Shown in pieces: positions 27,901 through 40,400 of a DNA stretch of 64,000 nucleotides. The translations under genes and the position numbers were made by a program. This stretch comes from Colius striatus (Eukaryota > Chordata > Aves > Coliiformes > Coliidae), in assembly GCF_028858725.1 (NCBI RefSeq), contig NC_084772.1, positions 11,849,048-11,913,047 of the forward strand. The letters run 5' to 3'. The notes beneath the pieces are model-generated. The model saw only the letters and a program-made list of their open reading frames with translations. It was not told the DNA's origin and did not search any database. How positions within the stretch are numbered: position 1 is the first letter of the stretch; every line of letters starts with the position of its first letter.

Positions 27901-30900
27901 ATATAAATGTGCAATACGTTAAGTATACATGTATTCTGCCATAATAGTTATTAACCTTAAATAAGCAGTCTATTGGAGTAGCAGACATCTGGGACAATAA
28001 GTTCATCCTTTGTCTTAAAAGCAGCTTGTCACATAGTCTTTCAGATTCCTGAAAACAAAATATATAGATCAATTATCTATATACTCGTTTACAAGCAAAA
28101 GTAATGCACTTTAACGGTGGAATTAAGTTTACAAAATATTAAGCACTGTATTTACCACTTATGATTTACCACTTATCAGATGCACATAAAACCTAAATCA
28201 CTTTCACATCCAGGATTCCAAGACTTAAAAGACTGCACACCTGCTGTTCAAAGAAATAAAGAGATGTTCACCTAATATTCGTTTACTCTCGATGAACTGA
28301 GTATTAGTACATTCATCATTTCATTACCTAAAAAAGAAACTAGAAAAGACACTATAAAAAAGACAACAATAACTGTATGAGGTGCAATGCACCATTCTTA
28401 CAAAGAGATATTAGGATTCTTCACTCTGGAAAAGATTTGTCTGTGTTACAACGGTCTATAAAAGTCACAAAAAGTCCAAAAAGAACATGCAAAGAATGAG
28501 TATTCACTATTCCTCAAAATATAAGAACTGGGATGCCCCACAAAATCATCACAGATTAGGTGTGGTAAGCAAACAGGCAAAAGAGAGACAAGAATTAATT
28601 GATTGCCATAGGACACTGCAAAAAAACAAAACTATGAATGAACTTAAAGTATTAAGTTCATACTGGTGGCTACTAAAAAAGAGGACCCAGGTACAACTCT
28701 GACCCAAAACCACCATTGAAGTCTCTACTATTTTCTGGAAAAGAAAACATTGTACCAGGTGAAGCATGTAGCAGACTCACTCAGACAGTGTTTCCTACTG
28801 GTCAGTTCTTGAGAACCAGAGATTGAGATAAGCAGAGATGTAGTGCAACTCTCACATCAGTAAATCCTATTTTCTAAGAAAGACTTAAGGATGCAATGAA
28901 CAATACATATGCTTCTAAAATCAGGTGAAAATTCTTAAATAGAGTTAGATTTTGAAACAGCAACGTTGAATCTCACATGAAATAAAACAGCAGTCTAAAG
29001 AAAACACTAAGAAAGCAAATGGAAACACCCATAGTTGATCTGAATCAACCACTGCTTACGGTTGGCAGGGAATATAATTTCTTTGCATGTTCTTTTTGGA
29101 TAATGACTATCTCACCAATCTTTTTCAACAATAAGGACTTTGGCTAAAGATACTCAAGCATATCTTCTCAGAATTACAAGGCCCAAATAACTCATCTCCT
29201 TGGACAGAGTCTTCAGCGTGACCAGAAATTATTTCAATCTCAAGGCTTGCAAGAGACCCCCTTGCCAGAGCAGGGCCACCTAGAGCAGGTCACACAGGAA
29301 TTCATCCAGGTGGGTTTGAATGTCTCCAGAAAAAGGAGACACAACAACCCCTCTGGGCAGCCTGTTCCAGTGCTCCTCACAGTGAAGAAATTCTTCTTCG
29401 TATTTCTTTGGAACCTTTTATGTTCCAGCTTGTATGCATTGCCCCTTATCCTATCACTGGACATCACTGAGAACAGCCTGGCTCCATCCTCCTGACATCT
29501 TCCCTTTATATATTTGTAAATATTAATGAGGTCACCCTTCAGTCTCCTCCAAACTAAAGAGTCCCAGCTCCCTCAGCCTTTCATCACAAGGGAGATGCTC
29601 TACTCTATCATCTTTGTGGCCTAGCTCTGAACTCTCTCCAGCAGCTCCTTGACCATCTTGAACTGAGGGGCCCAGAACTGGACACAATATTGCAGATTCA
29701 TAAACTTGTATTTTTAAGAATTTTTCATATAAATGTTCACAGAAAGCTTTATGCTTTCACTATAGAGAATCTAAGTAACAACTGACTAGTGTAGTTTTAG
29801 TACTGTTTCTTCCATAGTGTATTTCAGAAGTGTTCCTCAAGTGGAATAATTATTTCAGAGAGCCTCGAGACAGCAATCCTTATAGGGATATTATTTATTA
29901 TATAAACCAAAAAAAAAATGAGCCATCCCAGGTAGAACCATTTATCTTTAAAAATGAAATACAGAATGGTAGAAGAAACAGACTGAAGTACTAGGCAAGT
30001 TTGGGTCTTCAAAGATTAAACTTGCTTGTACTAGCTTTACTTGCACTCCAGGAATAAAAAGAGCTTTGAGTGAGACTCACGAGTATTTTTAATACATATT
30101 GTCTAGAAAACACACATGTCCACATTAATGATCTTTTAATCTAACACTGATCTATACATCAGAAAAATTAAAGATTTGTACTTATGAGGATGTATCTGTA
30201 TAATGACCTGTCCAAGCAGATCATCACAATTACAACTGATGACTCTGAGAAATGATCTCCCACTCCCATCCAAACACTTTATTAAACTCAGTTTTTGTTC
30301 AGGTCTTCCCTTCTTGGCTTCTCCCATGGCAACTTAGAATCATAGAATCATTTCAGCTGGAAGAGACCTTTAAGATCATCAAGTCCAGCCTTTGTCCCAG
30401 TCTTATCAACCACTAGACAATTTCACTAAGTGCAACATGAACCTGTCTCTTAAACATCTCCAGGCATGGTGACTCCAGCACACCCTTGGGCAGTCTGTTC
30501 CAATGCCTAACAAGCAACTTCACTGCCACAGTACAGCTTTTTTCCACACAAGAACCAGAATGCTGCCCCATCCCTCATTGCTGGCTCTAACTCTCCACTT
30601 TTGTATGTTACTGCAGTCCTCTGAACGGGCAAGTCCTACTATGTATTAGCTGTGCATAGGAACATAACTAAGGTCCAATACTTATTAACTGGCACTAACT
30701 AAATAAGGTTGACGACTCCTAGAAAATAAAATGGAATCTTTCCTGATATCAGTTACACTCTTCTCTCCTCCCCACAACTGAAATGGCTCTCCCCAATCTG
30801 CATGACCTTGGGTGAAGTGAGTTGGCAAGCATCGCCTAAGCACAGCTTTTGTACTGACATGAGGGTGATAATATGTCCCTTATCCCACTAGGTACATTAG

Positions 30901-33900
30901 TTCCCTGACTGACTTTATGTCATTAGCTTCATTAAGGATTGGACAACAGCATTACTCAGCTGGCAGAAGCTTCATGTGAATCCAGCTATAAAATTAAGCA
31001 CAGCCACCTGAGAGCCTGTAATGAAGCCCTCAGGCATAGTCATGTTCCTGCTCACTGAAATCCCACAACCCCTTCCAGAACAATCTTGAAACAGGAAAGC
31101 CTGAGTTAGCACTATGACAGCTGCTGCTGCTTTAAGCAGAAGGTTCTTCTACCAGACAAAAAAGAAAATCTCTCTCCCCTGATAAGTTTATGTAGGGACA
31201 GAGCAATGCTAGCCAAAATTCCTACTATGTTCCTCCACCTCCTGGCTACCTTTTTTCAATTCATGTCAAGGAGCTATTTGTCACCTAGCTTCTTCCCTCT
31301 CCTTTACTCTACACTACAGGAAACAGGGGTCTAGCTCTTTCATTTTCAGCTGGGCTAGAGGACAGGGGGTCAACCCACTTCCTTTTCTTGAAGGTTCTTC
31401 TGTTTTCCATCACAGCTTAGAGTGCTGTGTTCAAGTCTCATTGACTCTTATGAAATACAATGTAGAAGAAAATTTTTGTTGCACACTATATACACACTGA
31501 ATTGAGAAACATGCTAGCACTCGAGGTCTAGAGCTGATACAGCTGAGGTATAGACAGATACTGATTGCTTGTGCTTATATTGATGCAGACACTAACATAA
31601 GCACTATGAGACTGCCCTCAGACTTGTCAAGTAGGTGGTTCATCTTTCAAGACAGTATCTTTCTTTGAAAGGCATCTATCTTAATGGCAGCAGCACTTCA
31701 GTTATACTGAAATTATCCAGAAGTGATAAGAAAACTGCTATCCTTATGCTATACAGAGAGACAAGACCAGGCATTTAACAGGAAACAGTCTTTATTCTAG
31801 AAATTTAAGAATGGTGTATTCTCCCAGCTTGCTGGCAGTGTTGCAGAAGACAATTCTACTTTTATTTCAGTTCTCCATCCAGAACAACAGAACTGATGTT
31901 TTTATGGTGATTGTTAATGATAGCCCAGTGACTGCAGGAAGCAAAACTGGTTGGCAGGTCATTTTCCTTTTAAACTATTTTTTTTTTTTTAAAGCAATTC
32001 AACATAGCATTAGACAAAATACTAGTTTCTTTACACAGAGTGCCTTTTTTTGAGCAGGCAAAATAAGCTTATGAATGACAGAATCATAGAAAGATCCTGT
32101 CAAAAAAAGGAAAACCAAAAATAACAGAAGGCTAAAATGTTACTCTAAGTGCTTCTTTTACAAAGTGCCCCAGGTTGTCCCATTCCAAGCCCTACACACT
32201 GAGCCATTATTCCAGCCCCTGCAACTAGATTCCAGTGCTTTGCAGTTGGGCAGACTGAGGCATGCTGAATTCACTCTGGTTCCAAGTTCACTCCTTTTGA
32301 TTTCCACATCAGATCAGGAAAACCTAATTTTGCAACAGTAGAACATTTTACAGGACTGATAAGGCTGTATTTCTTCACTAAAGCTACAAAGTTCTTAAAT
32401 GATAGAAGTTTCTAAGGTCACATCAATATCATCCTTGATGGGCCTGCAGGGATTTGATCTGTTTGACAGAAGGCCGAGTTGCACAGTAGGAAATAACTCA
32501 TGCATCCACAAGCTTCCTGCCCCTGCTAGGTTAGAGAACCTGAGAGCCAAATTTGACCTTCAAACATTCTCTTAACAATAATCCTTCACTCTCATTAAAC
32601 TATCAACCTGGTGCAACATAGTAATCTGTTTAATTTTTAGAGTACAAAGTTTTATTGCACTGCAATCTCCATTGCCAGCACCACTAAAATTTTTTAACTG
32701 AAGAGAAAGCTATTTAAGCTACACCTACACCCAAGTAGTGCATTGCTTTCACAATCCTGATAAAAAGAACACAAACAGGAGAAACTAAACTTACTAAAGA
32801 CTCAGCAGTTGAAAAAAAGTGCTGTCATTTTCCTCTAATCCTATGAGTGGGGAGACCTCATATTTAACAGTCTCCTCAAGGAGTATACAGTGAAGAAGTA
32901 TGGCTACAGGATTAAGACTTACAGTTTTTGCTTCAGATAGAGTTTCTTCAACTTATTCAAGTGCAAAAAAGGAACTCTTATGTTAGCTTTTTGTGTTCTC
33001 TGGATTTACTTCCAGTGCTACACAGTCCTACAAGCTTACAAATACACATTTGACAAAGTGAGAGCAGCTTACTGTTGATCTATCAGAGAGGTTCCCTTGT
33101 CGTATGTACTCTATTGCAGCCTCAATGGAGGTTAGACAGTATCCCAACTCATCCTTTACTGAACTGCAAAGCCTGAAGTTCTTTATGTAACTCAAGTTGG
33201 CCATCCTGAAATAAAAAGTTAAAGCCATGAACCACTAAAAATTAACACATTGGCACAGCATACCTTAATACTACAATTCATCTTAGGCAATCGAGGCATA
33301 TAATAGGTGAAGGTTAAGAAAAAGCTTACAGAAAGATTGTTAGGCCGGCAATACTATGGCTGTTCTGAGCTTTGTAGATGGAAATAACTGAAAAGTTACT
33401 AATTGGATGTAAAAGAACATGAAGGACAGGATAGCAACAGCAGCAGGAGACTGAACATGTTTGAAAACTGTGAAACATGTTTCAAGCCCCATAAGCACCA
33501 GAGCAATAGCTACAAATGAAGGGAAAAGTGCTATTCTGAAATAAGGGATACATCAACACTAAAATTTAGTTCAAGGTTTAGATACACTTTTACTGATAGT
33601 GAAGACACAATGGCATAGACTAGCAGCAAACAAATTTCACACTCAAAACTAGTTTCTCTATATGAAATATATCAAACATCTAGAAACTGCATAAAGGTGT
33701 CACAGTTCCAAAGACAGATGAGGAAGGCCCACTCTGAAGTCTGTATTGACATGGTATTTGTTAGAGAGATGGCCTCCCATTACAACTGTTTTCTAAGATG
33801 GGAATTCAAACAGCAAAGACACAGCACTTGAATTTGATAGGCCCTTAATTTGATCACATCTTGTTCTGGTTTTGGCTGGAATAGTTGTTTTCTTCCCAGT

Positions 33901-34418
33901 AGCTGGTACAGGGATTTATACTGAAAACAGCTGAAACAGGCATGTTTTACCTACTGCTAAGCACTGCTTACAGAGCATCAAGGCCTTTTCTGCTTCTCAC
34001 ATTGCCCTGACAATGAGTAGGCTGAAGCTGCACAAGCAGCTTGGAGTGAGCACAGCCAGGGCAGCTGACTGAACTAGCCAAAGAGCTATTCTACACCACA
34101 GACATCATACTCAATATATAAACAGAGGAGATGGCAGGCAGCTGCATATTGCTGCTTGGGTAGTCAGTGCATGGTGAGCAATTGCACTGGGCACCACTTG
34201 GGGTTTTCTGGTTTGAGTTTCTTCTGCTTCCCATTATAACCATGTTGATTATTTATTATTATTATATTTGATTTTATTTATTATATTGTTCTTAACCCAT
34301 AAGTTTTACATTCTTTCCCATTTCTTCTCCCCATCCCACTGGGGGATGAGCCAGTGCTTAGTTGCTGGCTGGAGGTAAATCCCAACACACCTGTAACACA
34401 TCTTGGCTCTTTGTCCTA

Positions 34419-34453
<35 letters not shown>

Positions 34454-37400
34454 GTTTTCACCATTACATCAACCCCTCTTATACTTTCAGTACGACATGT
34501 TTAGAAACATTTGCACCTAACAGCAGCACTTCATATAAAATATGGTGGAGCTCTGTATAGCCAAAATAGTTACATACCAGTTTGGGATTTCTGTTTTTAC
34601 AAGTAAATACAGCAAAACAGAGAGAAGATCATCTGCACACATTGTTTCCACATTAACTGCAAAAGAATTTACATCTGATGTTAGTTATGTCATGGTTCAA
34701 ATCAAAAGCAACAGCTATAAATGATATCCCGTCTCCTAAGACTAAGAACCAGCTCTAGTAGTAGAGAATGCATTGACTAAGGCAGTCCAGTACTTTGAAT
34801 GTTCTCAATGTCCCTCTGAAACAGGCTGCCAGGAGCCAAATGCCAAGTAGTTTGTACTGCATGAATTGTAATATATTACTACCATCTCCTCCTCCTTCCT
34901 CTACAGGAAGAGCTGGAGCTCAAGACTTCTGAAATTCTTGAGGGCAAAGTCTACCCTCAAAGTTGATACACTTTTCCATAATCTAAGAGTCCTCCTAGAG
35001 AAAGAAACAGATGAAGCAGGGAAAGCTTAACTCCACTCTACTACATTCACTGCATGGAAGTATCTTCACTCTCCAGGCTAGATAAAATATCAGGAAAGCA
35101 TGGGCCTTGTAACCCATCATAGAATCATTTACATATTCCATCTTTGGATGGAATATATAAAAAAATTCCACTTTGAATGTAGTGTATAGATGGTTTGCTT
35201 GTCCTCCATTACACACTACATTTTGTAAAGGATGGATCTGAAGATAAGCAAGAGGTAGAGACAAACAGACAATAATGCAGTGATTCTCAGTGTTTAAAGT
35301 GGATCACCCTCAATTCTGCCTGAGAAAGTGTCCCAGTATACACAAGCTTCTCACATGTCCAGTCAAGATTATATATAAAGTTAACCAGATACCCCACCGT
35401 AACCCACGAGAAACAATGCTGAAGTGTAAATCTTGTTTCCATTTTGCTTTGTTTGGAGACCTGCATGGCAGACTCCAGCCTAGTTGTGGATTAAGCAAAC
35501 ACCTGTTTATATACCAAACTACTTTGTATGTACTGGTTAAAAAAAAAAAAAGTTTTAATTCAAGTTACTAATTCACTAGTTACTAACCTCTTTGGCTAGG
35601 AGATTGCATAATAATTTGTACCACTTTTCGTAGACAAAGTAGCTTCTGTTGAGGGGAAGTACATTTGTTCAACTGACCCAGTTCTCGCTTTGCACGTGGT
35701 ATATTAAAACTATGAAATAATTTGAAAGAAACAGTTAGCACAGAGTTCCTGTGCAGGATGTCCAAAAACTAAGTTTTAACTTATTCAGAGATGAAATGAA
35801 GAATTGTATGAAAATATTTCCATCTCTAAGTACACTTGCAATTCTTTGCCCCGTAGATGTTGAGGGAAGCATAAGAATATAAAAGCAAAGGAGATGAACT
35901 ATCAATGCAAAGAATGCCCTAAAATGACACCTGTAAAGCTTTATTTTTCCGTCTCTAAGGAATGAAGTATAAGAAAAGCTTGCTGTTGTCTAAAGGAAGA
36001 TACTTTTTTGCTGGCCTGAGAATTGTTTAAAATAGTATCTAAGCAACTCCTCACACACAGAGTACACAATCATCTCACCTGAACTCAGGCTTAACTCCAA
36101 TGTCTTTTTGCTGCAGGTCTTGAAGGCTTCTTGTGATTTTATTAAAAGCAGCATCCTAATCAACAGAAAGGCAACATTTTTTTAAAATGCATGACATTAT
36201 TCTAACTCACCTTCAGTAATTAAACTTACCTCACTTGCCTCAATAGTCCCCACATATTTAAAGACTAGATCATAAATAGCATGGTGGATATACATCTGTA
36301 GAAAAAAACCCACAATATTTTAGTTATGAAAGGGAAAGTATAAAAATAGCTTGCTAATTACTTTCCTTCATTTCAGATGCTTACTTCAACTGCCTGTTTG
36401 ATCAGATTCATCTGCTCTTCTTGCTTTGCAAGTATCTTCTAGAAAAATAAAGCCATACAAACACAGCAAGTGAAAGTTAAGTAATTTATTGCTTAAGTAA
36501 CAGTATGTACTATGTATTTAGTAGAGTAAGTACTTACCAGGTGCGAATCTCTCAAAACAAGCTGGAGACATTTGGTATAGAGTGCATTGACAGAATCCTG
36601 AGGGGACCATGAGAAAAAAAGGAATCGGATTTGGGTTAATGAAACTGAAAGCAACAAAGCAAAAATAAGCTAGGAAAGGAAGTTCTCCCTCTTTTAAGAA
36701 GTGCACACTACAGTAAGATTTTCAGCTAGATTAGAAAAAAGTAAATTCAAGATCTACTTTCTCCCTTCCCACCTTTTTAAACTACTCTGACATACAAAAG
36801 CTCAATAAGACAAGATATCCAAAGCCATCAAGTGAATTACAGTTAGTAAACATCAAGCAGCAAGATACTCACTATGTAGTGGCGTAGGCTTTTCCTTTCA
36901 TGTTCTTTAAATGTTCTATAGAAAGAACTTATGTATTTATCAAATCTCTCACAATGTCTTCCCAAGAATTCTCTAACATCTTCAATATTTTTAAGAGAAT
37001 AGGAGTTTGATGAAGCTGTAGATTCACCTAAAATGAAAGCCAAGAATTAACACACAAGTTTAACACGTATGCATGATAAAGCACTTTCTAATCGTACACA
37101 GCCAGCTCATGCAATGAAATATTAATTCAGCTTACTATACCGTTAACTGAAAAGTATTGCTTTTAATTAATTTAATGCAATAGATTTAGAGCAAGCTCTG
37201 TGGCCTCATGTCAAGTACTTATTTGGAATAGTCAAAACTAATTTCACATGAGTTTTTTAACCTTAGGGTAACTTATCGCCACTGAAGCCAAGTCAAGTGG
37301 AAAGTAGAAAGGCACATTACAGTATCAATTGAATGTCCATGCAAGAAGTTGGTGTGTTCTAAGTAAGCTGTGAAAATCTCATCTTGGATTTTTACATAAT

Positions 37401-40400
37401 CTATTTAGACTTAGTTGTTTCATGTAAACATTCCGCTAAATGCAGCTTCCTTCTAAATAAAACAACTGGATCTCTCACTTAAAATTATACTGCTTTTCCA
37501 AAAATTCTTTTCTAGGCAAGTCTTTCATTTGCAATCAAAGGCAACCAACTAATAACAGGCTTAGATCTCAATTATTTCAAGTTATTTCTGAAATCAGAAA
37601 TTACCTCATTTCTGAAAGACTGCTATACAACTACATTAAGTAGTGGTCAAAAAAGGAACATCACAAGAATAACTTCTTAGATTTAGATTAATATTAATAG
37701 AACTTAAGCCTAAATATATGCCAGATTTTTTCCTTAGAAAAAACTATCCTACTGCCCTCACAGTATTACTTCCACACTACCTCAGTATTACCTTGTCACT
37801 ATTTGTTTCAAATGGTCTTATGTGCTTAGGAAGAGCTATATACTTTGTTTTAAGAAAAAAATATGTTTAAGAAGCTCCTTTTCCTTTTCATTAGTAAACA
37901 CAGATCATTATATAAATTCACAAGGAAATTTTGTTACATTTACTGCTTTAACAGTACGCTTGGAAGTGGCATTCCAGCCTTATCAAGAGTACTTTCTGTA
38001 CTGGGACAAAAATTTACATATTCAATTTAATGAGACAGACCACCACCAGAAGAGCTGTTACATACACCCTCAAAACATTGATGAAGTGATCAAAGAATTT
38101 ACTTCTCCGTATTTTTGTGCATCCACCTTACACCACAACACATTTAAGACTAAAACTCTTTAAGAAGTCACCACTAAACTAAGCATTGCTAAAAAAATCA
38201 TGTTGGATCAAGTATTGCACAGATGATTTTTGGAACTAAGACTGGGGAACAGTCCCTATAGAATTAAATTGGCCTGGCAGCAATTTATTATTTCTCTCCA
38301 GCAGCACATCAACATCCACCCTAGCAGGCTAACAAATATTAAGACTTTTCAACCAAGCCAATGCTTTTCAGAATGAAGGAAATTTATTAAATAAATCAAA
38401 CACACTAATTCACTCACTGTGCAAACAAGTTAACATTTCAATACATACTTGAAGTTTCTGTTTTTTCCAATGGATGAGCTATGCATAATATACTAAAGCT
38501 TTCTTCTTTTTCATTGTAAAATGTTTCCTCAAAAAGAACAGGTACTGAGAGATGATAATTAAAACCAGTTCCTAAAATGACGACGTTTCCTTGTATGAAG
38601 ATCTCCTGAAACAAAACAAAAACCACATCAAGTGGTCAAACTGACAGAAAACCGTTGTTCCTTGACTTCTTCATTGCACAGTTACATTTGCAGGAAAACA
38701 AGAGAATCTTGCAAGACAATAAAGCTGCCTATTAAAGAGATGTCATATTCTTGTGCTGTGTAGGTGCTGAAAAACTCATATCTACAGTGGCAAGCTAACT
38801 CTTGTTGACGTCTATACCTACTTTCTTTACAAGTCTACCAATAGAATGTTTCAGACAATCTTCAAGGTCCAAGTGACTATAGCAAATAGATTTTTAAGCA
38901 TAGTTAGTAGACAGGATGTCCAGAAACAACTTAGAATTGGAGCCCAAGTCCAGCTTTGAAACATCACATGTTTTGTCTACATTGCTCAGCTTTATGTTCT
39001 CAAGCAACTCCAGTGGGGACATCTGCAGTAGGAAGATCTAGATAACGGTCTGCAAACAGGTACATGATCTCAGACTGTATTGCAAAACTACAAGTTAAAA
39101 TATGTGATCCTACAAAGCTTTTGCATTGACTACCACAGCTTGCTGCTACATTGGTCACTTTCTACCCTACTTACTGAACTAAGTAACACATTAGGCCTCA
39201 GATACAACTCAAGACCATCATAATTTTGTCTTTAGCCTTGGTGAACTTATACCTGCATAAAATACAGGCAGACTACTATTTGCCTGAAAGCTAGAGACAG
39301 TTCTTAACTACATGAGAAAGGCCCTTCTGCTACACAACAAAATCCCTAGCCAGCATCAAACAGATACCGACAAAGCTGATTCACCAAACTAGTAAATTGA
39401 AATCAGAAGCAGTGTTACAATCTGAACAGGACATTTTTTTCTCATGTACATGCCAAAACACAGCTCTTGCTACAAAGGAATATATACCCCTGAGAATTTA
39501 AGCTTAGGTGGGTAACATCCTACTTTTGCCAGTTAGCTCTAACTCCTAGCTGCTTCTCCAGGAACCATTAGTTGTCATTAATTACACAATCATTTATTGG
39601 AGTGTCCCCAAACTACATTCAGATATCAAAACAGAAATACCTTTCCATTTAAGGTCTGAAAATTTTCTTCTAGTGGCTTCAGAACATAAGATTCAAATTG
39701 GCACATCGAAAGACTGTTGCTTGAAAGGCTTCCTTTGCAGGGAACTAATACCTAAAAAAGTTAGATCATGCTTTAGAGAGAAATGCCACATATTATGAGC
39801 TAAACACCAATAGCTTTTGCCCTTCAGGAGGTAAACAGTTGAACCCCAGTTATATTTACTAGCAAATATACAGCAGCTATATATGTTTTGTTTAAATAAA
39901 TAAGAAGCCCATTAATAGTCTCATGATTAACCTAGAAGTTTAATTTAGCAAACAATGTTACGAAAGAGATGAAATCTGAAGTTACTTAGCATGTCACCTG
40001 AGTTATTTCCATTTAGACAACTAAGTGAAGCATATCTTAAAACTAAAACACATCAGATAAGAAAAAAACTAAGAAGCATCTTGATCTACTGCACAACAAC
40101 AGATTGTTAGTTTGATAAATTCTTAATTAGAAAGCAACACACTATGAATAGAACAAGCACTGTACATACGCTGGAGAAAAATATATCTCATTGTCAAGCA
40201 AGAAAAGCATGAAGAAAGTGGTTCTTTCAGTACTCAGAAATTTTCAGAGATTTGGTGAATCCAGAGATGGTGTGAGAATACAGAGCTAATCAGCTAAAAT
40301 TGGTTCACATCACTGTAATTACCATTTAATAGGCAGCTTTTAAACCTACTTATTTATACTTACAATACCATGGAGTTCTGCAACTTTGCTGCACAGATCA

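Larger units (their letters stand above)
28049..33072 (-). other. ANKRD27 intron 12 (5.0 kb)
   Basis: This is the largest intron after intron 1. It lies between the exon ending in ...LSDRST and the exon starting ESERLCDK. It contains two antisense CR1 fragments near 29.2-29.7 kb and 30.3-30.6 kb. Apart from these I see only AT-rich unique sequence and no extra exon with homology to VARP. Confidence 0.75.
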
